Assembly (NCBI GenBank): GCA_905182465.1
Contig: CAJJBI010000006.1
Coordinates: 248,001-312,000, forward strand
Direction of reading: 5' to 3'
Length of the DNA stretch: 64,000 nt
Source: Opitutaceae bacterium BACL24 MAG-120322-bin51
Lineage (GTDB): Bacteria > Verrucomicrobiota > Verrucomicrobiia > Opitutales > Coraliomargaritaceae
A program made the translations under genes and the position numbers. This document shows positions 31,191 to 40,984 of the stretch, piece after piece. Every line of letters starts with the position of its first letter. Positions within the stretch are counted from its first letter, which is position 1. Under the pieces are notes generated by a model, which had not been told where the DNA came from, ran no database searches, and saw only the letters and a program-made list of their open reading frames with translations.

Positions 31191-32084
31191 TTATGCGTTG
31201 AGCGGCTCGATCCGGGTGAGCTCTTCGAGTTGCGCCTCAAAGTCGATGGGTTTGGTTTTGAGTTTGGAGACGATGGGGTTGAGGTTAAAGGTAAGATTAG
31301 CGGGTCTAGAGTCGTCGTCGCGGCAGGCGGACTCGATTGCGTCTAGTGGCAGGCCGAAGTGCTTTAAGATGCGTTGCCCCATTTCGAAGCGGCTGAGGGT
31401 TTCACTGCCCGCCCAGTGAAAGAGGCCATGGAGGTCACGGCGCTCAGTCAGTTCGAGGAGGACTTCGGCCACATTGGAAGCGGAGCAGGGTTGCCGCATT
31501 TCATCGCAGAAGAGCTTGGGCTTTTTGCCGGCGTGGATCGCAGCGATTAGTTTCTCATGGACGCTACGCTGGCCGCCAGGACTGTTGCCCATGAGAATAG
31601 GGATGCGGAGTACGATGGGATCTTCGGGGTTGTGCTCGAGCACCTCGCGCTCGGCCATGAGCTTAGTTTGACCGTAGAGATTAGTCGGTGCCGGCATGTC
31701 AGTCGAGCGATAGGGTTGCTCAGATTGGCCGTCAAAAACCATATCCGTGGAGACGTGGAGTAGGCGCGCGCCAAGGTGGGTGGAGAGTTGTGCGAGGAGG
31801 CGGGGCAGGGCGACGTTGATTTTTTCGGCGTGCTTCGCGTCGGCTTCGACAGTGGTGGGGTTTGAAATAGCAGCACAGTTAACAATGACGTCTGGCCAGA
31901 GTTGAATCGCGATGTTGGTCAGCTCTTCGGGCTGTGATGCGTCCAGCTGGATCGTCCTAGTTAGACCGTCGGCGATTGGACGGTTTTGGTTATAAAGCGC
32001 GGTTACGGAGTGGCCGCGGCGGACGGCGGCCTGCGCATATGCATGGCCAAGGAGTCCGGAGGCTCCAGTGAGTAAAATCTTCAT
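31191..32084 (-). CDS. RmlD-like NAD(P)-dependent sugar reductase (SDR)
   Basis: A 297-residue extended SDR of the dTDP-4-dehydrorhamnose reductase (RmlD) family. The nucleotide-binding motif is LLTGASGLLGHAYAQAA, the catalytic Tyr and Lys are in LYGQTKLMAER, and the Ser/Thr region is HVSTDMVFDG. RmlA, B and C are not adjacent, so the substrate cannot be fixed; dTDP-sugar or another NDP-sugar is likely, and the exopolysaccharide locus 5 kb away is a possible user. The gene is divergent from hisC. Confidence 0.85.
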   Translation of the reverse strand: MKILLTGASGLLGHAYAQAAVRRGHSVTALYNQNRPIADGLTRTIQLDASQPEELTNIAIQLWPDVIVNCAAISNPTTVEADAKHAEKINVALPRLLAQLSTHLGARLLHVSTDMVFDGQSEQPYRSTDMPAPTNLYGQTKLMAEREVLEHNPEDPIVLRIPILMGNSPGGQRSVHEKLIAAIHAGKKPKLFCDEMRQPCSASNVAEVLLELTERRDLHGLFHWAGSETLSRFEMGQRILKHFGLPLDAIESACRDDDSRPANLTFNLNPIVSKLKTKPIDFEAQLEELTRIEPLNA

Positions 32085-32148
32085 GGTTTATTAGGCTTTG
32101 TTTTGTTGCAATCGAGTTTAAGGGAGGCAAGTTCAAAGCTCTCTAATA

Positions 32149-33258
32149 ATGAAATACGCTGAACTCGCGAATGCTGGTGTGCATGAACAGCCGGTCTATG
32201 AGCCCGGAAAACCTATTGAGTATGTGGCTCAGGAGTTTGGACTAGAGCCTGCTCAGATTGCTAAACTCGCCTCGAATGAAAATCCGTTTGGAGCCTCTCC
32301 GAAGGCGATGGCGGCTGCGCAGGCTTCACTGAAGAGTGCGCATCTCTATCCGGATGGTGGTTGCGGTGAACTGCGGGCGGCGATCGCTGAAGTTCGAGGC
32401 GTGGATGAGGGCACCATCATAGTAGGTAATGGCTCAAACGAGATCATCGAACTGCTGGGGCACGCGTTTCTGCGCCCTGGGCTAGAAGTGGTCATGGGTG
32501 AGCAGGCCTTTATCGTTTATAAATTAGTCACAAAGCTTTTTGGCGCAACTCCTGTCGAGGTACCTATGCTGGACTTCGGTCATAACCTCAAAGCGATGCG
32601 TGCGGCGGTCACGGACCGTACGCGCCTCTTGTTTGTAGCTAGCCCGAACAATCCGACCGGGATGGCTAATTCGGAAGCTGATCTGATTGAGTTGGCTGAG
32701 TCTTTACCAGAGCACGTGATTCTTTGTTTGGATGAAGCGTATGCTGAGTATCTTGAGAGCGCGCCGGATCTACGTCTACAGATAGAGACTGGGCGAAAGG
32801 TTTTTTGCCTGCGGACTTTTTCTAAGATCTACGGATTGGGCGGGTTAAGAGTCGGCTATGGCTACGGTGACTCTAAACTTATCCAGTTGTTGCAACGTGT
32901 TCGGCAGCCTTTTAATGTGAGTTCAGTGGCTCAAGCGGCGGCCACAGCGGCGCTGAGTGATCACGGATTTCTCGATATGTGCCGCTCGGCCAATGAGGCT
33001 GGACGGAAGCAACTTGTCGAGGGTATGGAAGCGCTTGGCTACGCGACGATTGGTGGGCAGGCGAACTTTGTGCTTTCCATGGTTGGCGATGGCGGGGCAT
33101 TTTTTAAGGCGCTTCAGCAGCGGGGTATCATTGTGCGACCTTTAGCTCCTTATGGCATGGCAGAGTTTGTCCGGATTACCATAGGGACGCCGACCGATAA
33201 CGAGCGCCTGCTTGAAGCGACTCGTGAGATCGCGCAAAGTTCGGAAGTTTCTGCTTAA
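32149..33258 (+). CDS. hisC: Histidinol-phosphate aminotransferase
   Basis: A PLP enzyme of histidine synthesis (imidazole-acetol phosphate to histidinol phosphate). The length, 369 residues, is normal for class I/II aminotransferases of this type. ASNENPFGASPKAM near the N-terminus, SPNNPTGM, LDEAYAEY and the PLP-lysine in TFSKIYGLGGLRVGYG are all present. The enzyme may also accept aromatic substrates. The next gene starts only two bases after its stop, so an operon is likely. No Shine-Dalgarno sequence before the ATG. Confidence 0.94.
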   Translation: MKYAELANAGVHEQPVYEPGKPIEYVAQEFGLEPAQIAKLASNENPFGASPKAMAAAQASLKSAHLYPDGGCGELRAAIAEVRGVDEGTIIVGNGSNEIIELLGHAFLRPGLEVVMGEQAFIVYKLVTKLFGATPVEVPMLDFGHNLKAMRAAVTDRTRLLFVASPNNPTGMANSEADLIELAESLPEHVILCLDEAYAEYLESAPDLRLQIETGRKVFCLRTFSKIYGLGGLRVGYGYGDSKLIQLLQRVRQPFNVSSVAQAAATAALSDHGFLDMCRSANEAGRKQLVEGMEALGYATIGGQANFVLSMVGDGGAFFKALQQRGIIVRPLAPYGMAEFVRITIGTPTDNERLLEATREIAQSSEVSA

Positions 33259-33260
33259 TT

Positions 33261-34550
33261 ATGAGCGATGCTTGGATTAGTTTTTTAATTTCATTTGCAG
33301 CGGTCGGGCTGATGCTTGTGTTGCATGCCTTTTTGGTCATGTGCGAGATCAGCCTCGTAAAGTTTCGTTATCGGAAACCTAGCGAGGAGCAAGTGGATGA
33401 TTTGAAGCACCTACCAGGCGTCGCGCGATTAATTGATAATAGTGATCAGACGGGACGAGTTGTGCGCTTTAGTAAGACACTTTGCACGGTGGCGGTAGGG
33501 CTTCTGCTCATGCCACTGGTGAGTGATTTCTTTAGTCTTTTTAACCTAGAGACTGCGCCTGATAGGTGGATCGTAGTCCTCATGTCGTTTACCTTGGCGG
33601 TTTCCGTGCATTTTTTCTTTGCTGAAATTTTCCCGCGTGGCCTGGCAATGCGCGACCCGTCCAAGGCGATTCGCCGTTCTTATCGAGTTCTGCTGGCCTT
33701 TCAGTTTCTGACCTTCCCTATCATGTTGTTTTTCCGCATGCTGAAGAAGTCGCTCTATCGCCGTATCGGTGTAGATGTTGATGATGAATTGAATCCCCTA
33801 GACGTGGATGTGCAAATACGCGCAATGGGTGAAGATAGTAGTCATCTTTCGGGTGCGATTCGGAAGATTGTGAACCGCACATTGCAGATGCAGGAGTTAG
33901 TAGTGCAGGATATTTTGCTGCCGCGTAGTCAGGTGGTCATTTGCGATCTAGAGCTAGATATTAAAGAGAATTTGGAAGCCATGAAGTCCGCTGGGCATAC
34001 TCGCTATCCGCTCTGCCGAGGTGATCTCGATGAGTGCCTTGGTTTGATCCATATTAAGGATATTTTCCGTTGGCGTGAGCCAATGTCAGAAATTGATTTG
34101 ATGAAACTTAAGCGTAATGTCGCGGTTTTTCCTCTAGATACTCCTTTAGAGGACGCTCTGGAGCGGATGTTGCGCGCGAAGTTTCATATGGCGCTCGCTG
34201 TGGATGAGTTTGGCGGCAACGTTGGTGTGATCACTTTGGAGAGTATACTTGAGGAGCTCGTGGGCGAAATTCAGGACGAATTCGACAGCGAAGAAGAGCA
34301 GATCGTGGTGCTTGGAGATGGACGACGTTTTCGGATCTCAGGGCTAGCTCCCCTCCACGACATAGAGGAGGCGTTGGAGATCGAAATCGACAATGAAGAG
34401 GTCTCCACCTTTGGAGGTCTTATCACGGGCGAACTCGGCCGTATCCCCGAGCCGGGAGAACGACTCAAGTGCTATGGTCTTAATATCACTGTAGACGATG
34501 TCGACGGGCGTCGTGTAATTGCCGCAACAGTTGAGTTAGCTCAATCCTAG
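33261..34550 (+). CDS. CNNM/CorC-type membrane transporter-like protein (DUF21, CBS, CorC_HlyC)
   Basis: A 429-residue protein. A DUF21 transmembrane region (about 8-150, with helices ISFLISFAAVGLMLVLHAFL and VLMSFTLAVSVHFFFAEI) is followed by a CBS pair (about 205-330, VQDILLPRSQVVICDL and FHMALAVDEFGGNVGVITLE) and a C-terminal CorC_HlyC domain (about 345-425, FRISGLAPLHDIEEAL). Such proteins have been linked to Mg/Co export in characterised members; this one is unassigned. It is two bases downstream of hisC, so it is cotranscribed, without a functional link I can see. Confidence 0.9.
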   Translation: MSDAWISFLISFAAVGLMLVLHAFLVMCEISLVKFRYRKPSEEQVDDLKHLPGVARLIDNSDQTGRVVRFSKTLCTVAVGLLLMPLVSDFFSLFNLETAPDRWIVVLMSFTLAVSVHFFFAEIFPRGLAMRDPSKAIRRSYRVLLAFQFLTFPIMLFFRMLKKSLYRRIGVDVDDELNPLDVDVQIRAMGEDSSHLSGAIRKIVNRTLQMQELVVQDILLPRSQVVICDLELDIKENLEAMKSAGHTRYPLCRGDLDECLGLIHIKDIFRWREPMSEIDLMKLKRNVAVFPLDTPLEDALERMLRAKFHMALAVDEFGGNVGVITLESILEELVGEIQDEFDSEEEQIVVLGDGRRFRISGLAPLHDIEEALEIEIDNEEVSTFGGLITGELGRIPEPGERLKCYGLNITVDDVDGRRVIAATVELAQS

Positions 34551-34684
34551 TAAGCAGCGATCGGATTGCCTGGGCTCAGATCTGTAAGTCAGCAAGAGTC
34601 TACGAGTTTTCGCGAAGGATCGCGCTCAGTTGAAGTAACAGGCTCTGGCGACCTGAGGTGAAAATGAATCGATCACTACCCAGT

Positions 34685-36244
34685 TTAGTGTAGGCGTCTT
34701 TCAAGAGATCCATCTGAGGACGGCGCATTTGGAGTAGGCGCGTAGAGCAAACGATTTAGGTTTTCCGTATTACCGAGAGAGAGCTCTATGCGGATTAGTT
34801 CTGAGAGAACTTTTTGATTGGTTGGAGCTTTTTCGTAGGCGACCACCAGTATTTTACGCGCTTGCTGATAGCGATCAATTTTAGTGAATCGACGAGACAC
34901 TGCCATGTAAGTCTGCGGTTGATTGTTTTTTCCGTCGACAAAGTCTTGCAGGTAAATCTCGCCTAAGTCTGGACGATCCATGCCATAGGAAGCGACGGCG
35001 CGAAGACTGCTAAAGATCGCCCAACTTTGGGTCAGCCAGTCAGGACGTTCCTTAATGAGTTCTTCGGAGAAGTCGAGGGCACCTTGATAGTCTTTATCGA
35101 CCAGATGGGCTTCGATTAGTAAGAGCGCAAAGGAGTTGATGCCGAAGTCGTTCTCAAGTGCTTCCTCGTAAGTGCGTCGAGCCAAGTCGATGTTACCAGT
35201 GTCCGCCGCGAAGTTGGCGAGGGCTTGGAGCGCTGGCTCATCATTACGAAATTGCTGGAGCATTCGCTGTGTTTCGCGTTGCTCGCGTTCAAAGTCCTCA
35301 GATTTGTTATAAATATAAAGCAGTTCGAGGCGCGGTGCTGAGCTGAGTGGGTCGCTCACGTTACGCAAAATCGCGTAGCGACGTGCTTCGTCGATTTCGC
35401 CGAGCTCTCGGTGATAGCGACTCAGTTGCATCAGTAAAGGTTCTGAATTTGGGAACTTTTGAATGGAATACTCCATCTTAGTCATTGCGGCGATCTTGCT
35501 GCCTCGATCCCAGCTGATTTGAGCTGAAAGGAGAACACCCTCAAGTGATTCTAGCAAATTATAGTCGGTGATATAGTCGTCCGCTAGATCGTAATTGCCG
35601 CGTAGGTAGTTGGCGTTGGCTGCGCCAAAAGCTAATGTACGGTTAATATCTGTCAATTCTGGCTCCTCGGGTAAATATTTATCCGCTAGATTTTGAATTG
35701 CCTCATCCATTTGGTAGCGGAGCAAAACGCGCAGAGATTGCTTGAGGTAATCAATGTCTTGTGCGCCCCCTAATTCCATGCCCTCGAGTAGCATATTTAT
35801 AGCAATATCATGACGTTTAAGGGCGATCTCGTAAAATTCGGCCAGCACACGACGACCTTCTAAGTTTGCTGGCGATCGGGAGACGCCAAGACGCAAGAGT
35901 CGAAGGGCGTCTCTGTAGTTACCTTCTTTTACTGCCGCTAGGCCGCGCTCAATGTGGTAGTTGCCCATTTCCACGCGGTGAGCTTCTAAACCAAATGGTA
36001 GCAAGGTCAGCATCTTAGCGTAGGAGACCTGATCGAATTCCTTATTGTATTTGAAGTGAAGATATAGAGCACCTGCCAGAGCAAACCATCCTGACACGGC
36101 CAGTAAGGTAAAGGTCCCGAGTAAGCGGCCCCATTGAACAGAAATTTCCATTCGTCCGTCGACGCCTTTACGCTGAACGACGAAGCCCAGCAGGATGCGC
36201 TTTTCGCGGGTCATTGGATTGCGGGTAATGGGTTGCTTTTTCAT
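34685..36244 (-). CDS. TPR-repeat inner-membrane protein next to exopolysaccharide genes
   Basis: A 519-residue protein. A short basic N-terminus is followed by one transmembrane helix (about 44-66, TFTLLAVSGWFALAGALYLH), then tetratricopeptide repeats to the end (for example NYRDALRLLRLGVSRSPANL and NIDLARRTYEEALENDFGIN). It is probably anchored with the repeats in the periplasm. Position and divergent orientation to the outer-membrane barrel, exporter and BY-kinase suggest a scaffold for exopolysaccharide assembly, similar to TPR proteins in other export loci; this is inference from context. No signal peptidase site seen. Confidence 0.75.
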   Translation of the reverse strand: MKKQPITRNPMTREKRILLGFVVQRKGVDGRMEISVQWGRLLGTFTLLAVSGWFALAGALYLHFKYNKEFDQVSYAKMLTLLPFGLEAHRVEMGNYHIERGLAAVKEGNYRDALRLLRLGVSRSPANLEGRRVLAEFYEIALKRHDIAINMLLEGMELGGAQDIDYLKQSLRVLLRYQMDEAIQNLADKYLPEEPELTDINRTLAFGAANANYLRGNYDLADDYITDYNLLESLEGVLLSAQISWDRGSKIAAMTKMEYSIQKFPNSEPLLMQLSRYHRELGEIDEARRYAILRNVSDPLSSAPRLELLYIYNKSEDFEREQRETQRMLQQFRNDEPALQALANFAADTGNIDLARRTYEEALENDFGINSFALLLIEAHLVDKDYQGALDFSEELIKERPDWLTQSWAIFSSLRAVASYGMDRPDLGEIYLQDFVDGKNNQPQTYMAVSRRFTKIDRYQQARKILVVAYEKAPTNQKVLSELIRIELSLGNTENLNRLLYAPTPNAPSSDGSLERRLH

Positions 36245-36424
36245 TCTTGGTTTCTTTATAATAGATATTATTTAGCGAAATTTTTACTTAAAATTTGCCT
36301 AACGCCAAGCCCAAATAAAGTAGACTTTCTTATTGCAGTTAGCGAGCAGTCTATGATTCTTAATAGGCTTATATCCTTATTCACATACATTTACTAATTT
36401 ATTCCGTAAGCGCCATTTTGGTTT

Positions 36425-37711
36425 ATGAAAAACCCCCTTCTTCTTCTTCTACACTTCTTAGCTGCAAGTCTATTATTTTGGATTTGTTCCTCAAGCGTTG
36501 TAGCTGCTCCGCTTGTGTCGATTGGTGACAATACAGACATCTTTTTCAACGGTTCGTCGAGCCTTCGCTGGTCTTCTAACCTTTTTCGGAACGAGAATAA
36601 TGAAGAGTCAGATTCGTCATGGATAGTCTCGCCTGGTTTTGAAATCAACGTAGGTCGTGGTATTTCAAATGCGGATCTCACTGTTGTTACTCGCTATGAT
36701 GTTGTCAGCTACCAAGATAATGATCATTTAGACACAGAACTTTTCCACATCGAGGCATTGGGCTCATACGAAACAAGTCGCCTCAACTTAAATGGTTCCG
36801 CCTCTTTCGATGAGATGAAGATGAACGATGGCCAAAATAACGTTCAAAATGACCTAGTTGAGCTTAATACAATAGCTGGTGATTTAGGCGCAGAATATCG
36901 AGTTTCTCCAAAGTTCAGCTTTAGCGCAGGAGTTCGCTACAATGAGACAGAATATCAGACTTACAAAGATCGCTTAGCTGATCGTGAAACGACCAGTTTC
37001 CCGTTGAATGTTTATTATGAACTGACTCCCAAGCTTGATTTGATTCTAGGCTACACCTACTCCACGACGGACATCGAAGGCACGTAGTAGCATCCTTCTG
37101 ATTGTGGAGACTCTAGTCCCTGGCACTCTAATTCTGCAGATACTAAAGATCAATCTGGTTACGAGAAGGACAGCCATTTTTTCAATGTCGGCTTAAGGGG
37201 CAACATCCTCACTAAATTGACTGGTTATTTTAAGATTGGTTATCGCACGATCAGTAATGATGACTCGACGATCTCTACACTACTTTTACTGCAGATGCGC
37301 CTACGACCCCGCACCAGTTCCACCGACCGTGATGATACAGGTATGCTTGGCCTTGATGCTAATCTAACCTGGATGGCCACTAGCAAGTTGTTGGTTCAAC
37401 TTGCCCTCTCGCGCGACTTCGGTGCCGGCGGCGAAGGCGAATCTTCAGAAATTACTAGGGCAAATCTTGTTGGTAACTACTCGTTTAATACCCACTGGTC
37501 AGCCATGGCTAATCTAGGTTACACAGAAACTGATTACCCGGACGATGGGCGTGATGAAGAACAACTCACTGGTGGGCTTCGTTTTAACTATGTTTTAAAC
37601 ACGTATTGGCGCTTCAGCGCTGGTTACACCTATACCGACAATGATTCGAGTAGGGCCAGTAGTAGCTATGACAACAATAGTCTGGATTTGACCGCGATCC
37701 TCCGCTACTAA
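36425..37711 (+). CDS. Outer-membrane beta-barrel protein, interrupted by two in-frame stops
   Basis: The reconstructed length is about 428 residues. The N-terminus has a signal peptide (LLLHFLAASLLFWICSSSVV). Many amphipathic strands with aromatic ends follow, for example FSFSAGVRYNETEYQTYKDR, and the last strand ends LDLTAILRY with an aromatic C-terminus. Two consecutive TAG codons (37085-37090) interrupt the frame, which stays the same on both sides: HPSDCGDSSPWHSNSADTKD continues in frame and is followed by barrel strands. A compensating pair of indels within about 15 bases may explain this. The region 37260-37315 also looks mis-framed. Context: the exopolysaccharide export locus. Confidence 0.75.
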
Positions 37712-37742
37712 TATCCTGTAACCTTTCCCATTATTACTGGTC

Positions 37743-37770
37743 AAAATGTCTCATGTTCGAGGCATTTTTT
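37743..37770 (+). terminator. Rho-independent terminator just upstream of the exporter start codon
   Basis: A 10-bp stem (37743-37752 with 37759-37768, one T-G pair) and a 6-nt loop, followed by T to 37770. It lies 31 bases after the barrel stop and only 5 bases ahead of the ATG at 37776, so no Shine-Dalgarno sequence fits. It could end barrel transcription or act as an attenuator for the exporter and kinase genes. Confidence 0.8.
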
Positions 37771-37775
37771 AATTT

Positions 37776-38432
37776 ATGAAGCAGTTTTCCTTATTAACCG
37801 CACTTTGTTTTTTCTTTTCGACCGCACTTTTGCAGGCCCAAGAATCGGGTGGCGAGGGTGGGAGCGGCAGCGGCTCTTATAGTTCTGGCTCTTCTAGCGC
37901 TGGAGGAGGCGTAGGAATTGTTGTGGGTGAGAATTATATTCTAAAACCCTCAGATGTCATTTCGCTCGAGGTCTATCAAGAGGCCGATCTAAATAAGAGT
38001 GCCCGAATCCAAGGAGATGGATCAGTTGCACTCGCACTCATAGGGAAGGTTAAAGTAGCTGGAATGACTGCAGGAGAAGCGCAGTCTTTGATTATAGACC
38101 TTTATAACCGTGATTATTTGGTCGATCCCCAAATTTCGCTCCTTGTCGTGGAGTTTTCTCCGAGGGTCATTCACATCCTAGGCTCGGTGAATAACCCTGG
38201 GGTCGTTCCTATTCCACCAGACAGAGATTTAACCTTAACTGAAGCTATAGCGAGTGTCCGTGGCGTGAGTCGATTAGGAAATCCAAAATCAATTACTATT
38301 AAACGCGTCGAAGAGGACGGTCGAGCTCGTCAGATGGAAGTCAATTTTAGCCGGATTATCAAAGATCCCAACTCGAAAGATATTATACTTAAGGAAGGCG
38401 ATACCATCTGGGTGCCTGAGCGTATTATTTAA
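37776..38432 (+). CDS. Wza-like polysaccharide export protein
   Basis: A 218-residue outer-membrane polysaccharide exporter of the Wza family (short form). A signal peptide MKQFSLLTALCFFFSTALLQ is followed by a Gly/Ser-rich linker, a Poly_export domain (about 55-130, ILKPSDVISLEVYQEADLNK) and an SLBB domain (about 130-210, VIHILGSVNNPGVVPIPPDR). No lipoprotein Cys is visible in the usual position. It lies 13 bases upstream of the BY-kinase gene, with which it is probably an operon. Confidence 0.9.
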   Translation: MKQFSLLTALCFFFSTALLQAQESGGEGGSGSGSYSSGSSSAGGGVGIVVGENYILKPSDVISLEVYQEADLNKSARIQGDGSVALALIGKVKVAGMTAGEAQSLIIDLYNRDYLVDPQISLLVVEFSPRVIHILGSVNNPGVVPIPPDRDLTLTEAIASVRGVSRLGNPKSITIKRVEEDGRARQMEVNFSRIIKDPNSKDIILKEGDTIWVPERII

Positions 38433-38445
38433 CTCCTTTTAACAT

Positions 38446-40762
38446 ATGAAGAATGATTACGTAAGAGGTGCTCCTGATCCGAATTCAGGTGGCTATGGTG
38501 GTGGTTACGGCTATGGTGCGGTGGTTACGGCCATGGTGGCAGTAATTATGGCTACGGTGGCGGCTACGGCGGCGGCTACGGCGGCGGTCGGTGGCGGCGG
38601 GGCAGGTCCTCAGCGTTCTTTTAAGGATTACTTCTTAATGTTTCGTGAGCGTATCTGGTATTTGATCGTCGCATTTTTTATTATATTTTCTGGGTCTATT
38701 CTGTACACTTTCAATAAGACCAAAGTCTACACCGCGGCTTCTCAAGTGCAGCTCTTTCGTGATGATGCTTCTGCACTCGGTGCGTACGGACAAGGTGCTG
38801 AAATGGAGCTAAACCAGATTCTCGGTGCAGAAGATTTTAACACGCAGATTATTGTCTTTGAGAGCCTATCCATTATGCAGGGTGTGGAGCAACGCCTGCA
38901 GGACGAAATGCGTGAGCGCTTTATGGCTCCCTACTTGGATACATTGAGCTTTAGTGGGCCACTGACCCCACTCGAGATTTTGGCTAAGAACCGGAGAGTA
39001 ATTCCACGGCGTATGAGTCTCATGATCAACCTCGCCTACTCTCATCCTGACCCCATTATAGCAGCCGAGGTGGCTAATCTTTTTGCGAAGGAGTTCATCG
39101 ACTACAATTTAAAGCTGAACATTGATGGCTCCATGAAAGCGGTTGAAGATCTGCGCATTCGGGCTGATCAGCAGAAAGATCGTGTTGAAGATCTTGAGCT
39201 AAAATTGGCGGAATATCGTGAGCAAAACAATGCGGTTTCACTCCAAAGTGATGAAAACATCGCAGGTGTCCAACTTGCGCACCTGAACGAGATAGAGCTC
39301 ACCAATAAGAATACTTACGATCAATATCAAACTAGGTGGAATCAGGTTGAAACATATCGTTTAGAAGGGAGAGACCTTTGGGAGCTTCCATTTGTAGCCG
39401 AACAGCTACGAGTTTCTAGCTTACTGCAGCAAATATCTGCCACGCGCATTAGTATTTCCTCTGGGAGTAAGCGCTATCGGGAAAAGCACCCTGTCATGAT
39501 TCAGCTTTTACAGACCCTCCAAGAGGGTGAACTAGAGCTTGAGTTAGCAGTGCAGAACTCAGTTGATAAAATTTATGCTGGATATTCAGAATCTAAAAGT
39601 AACTTTGAAGTGGCTAGTTTGCGGCTAGCTGAGAAGGAGAGAGAGCTCATCGAATTGGGCAAAACTAAGATTGAATTTAATTCACTTCACCGAGATTTGG
39701 AAGTGCAACAAAGCTTTTTCCAAGCACTCAACTCGCGCATGACGACGGAAAAGGCGCAGGTAAACCTCAAGAACCCGAATGCACGTGTTGTGGACGAGGC
39801 CTTTCCGCCGCCCGAAGACCAGTCCTTCCTCGCCCAACATCGTTATGAATTTGGCCGCAGGCTTTTTTGGCGGCATCGCTGTCGGAGTGGGACTAATCTT
39901 CGCAGTCGCTTTTCTTGATGACCGGGTAAAAAGCGCCTTTGATATTGAAGGCACGATCGGCTTACCGATGCTAGGAGTGATCCCGCGTATTAAGAGTCTA
40001 GATAGTAACACCAAGGCGCAGGCGGTCGCTTCTAATGTAGATCGCCATGTGACTGAAACTTTCCGTTCGATTCACTCGGCGCTCAAACTGAGCGATCAGA
40101 GTAAGAATGCCAAAATTATCCTGGCGACTAGCACGGTTCCCGGTGAGGGTAAGTCGTTTGTGAGCTCTAATCTTTCGCTCACCTTCGCAAATCACGGGGA
40201 GAAGACGCTGCTTCTCGATTGCGATTTACGCCTGCCTAATGTGGCGCGTTCCCTCCAGCTTGAAAATGACCTGGGTCTGCTTGATCATATTGAAAAGGGA
40301 ATGAGTTTGGATGAAGTTATTATTAAGGAAGTCTATCCTAATTTGGATGTCCTATCTACGGGGGGAAAGTCCAAGAATCCAACGCAAGTTCTGAACAGTG
40401 CCCAGTTCGAGGCAATGTTCGCTACCTTGCGCGATCGTTACGACCGCATTGTGGTCGATTCGCCACCTCTCGCAGCAGTTAGTGATGCTCTGAACTTACT
40501 CCCATTGGTAGACGGTATTTTATATATCATCAAATTCAACACGGTCAAACGGAAGACTGCCGTCATAAATGTTCGCCGACTTTGGGAGTCCAATACCCCC
40601 GTGTATGGTGCGATTCTTAATAACATAACCAGTGCGCTATCCAGTTACTATTATTCGAATTATTCGGATAAGGCCTACCAAGATTACTACATTGATCAAG
40701 AAGAGGAGCTCGAAGAGGAGTTGGTTGGTGACATCGAGACCGAGCTAGAAAGTAAATCGTAA
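38446..40762 (+). CDS. Polysaccharide co-polymerase with BY-kinase domain (Wzc-like), frameshifted
   Basis: The reconstructed length is about 770 residues. Wzz domain (about 65-480), two membrane helices (LIVAFFIIFSGSILYTFN and NLAAGFFGGIAVGVGLIFAV), and a cytoplasmic tyrosine kinase with Walker A STVPGEGKSFVSSN, Walker A' LLLDCDLRLPN and Walker B RIVVDSPPLAAVSD, then a Tyr-rich tail (SSYYYSNYSDKAYQDYYID). One inserted base near 39820 shifts the frame from EDQ to SPSSPNIVMNLAAG. The Ala/Val-rich stretch near codons 24-45 is a mis-framed Gly/Tyr repeat. It controls chain length by autophosphorylation in known homologues. A terminator follows at 40791. Confidence 0.9.
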
Positions 40763-40790
40763 TCAGATCTCGGATAGCAAATTTAAGATC

Positions 40791-40820
40791 AATACCCCGA
40801 AGCAATTCGGGGTATTTTTA
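40791..40820 (+). terminator. Rho-independent terminator after the BY-kinase gene
   Basis: A perfect 11-bp stem AATACCCCGAA (40791-40801) / TTCGGGGTATT (40806-40816) with a GCAA tetraloop, followed by a T-run. It lies about 29 bases after the kinase stop. Confidence 0.92.
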
Positions 40821-40984
40821 TCTTAGAAAGACTATCAGAATCCTGGTAACAGTAACTTAAATTGGCCGTTAGCTATTTTTGTGAAATTTCAAGCTCCACT
40901 AAGATTGCGGGAATCGGTCTATCTATAGGTTTCATTCTGATTGTCTGACTCTTTCTTATGGTGTCCGACTACAAAAATTAAGTT

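Noticed and set aside
38500-38600. Possible CRISPR or repeat array at the Wzc-like start
   Set aside because: The repeats are short GGN-TAC-type codon repeats without spacers of constant length; they encode a Gly/Tyr-rich tail.
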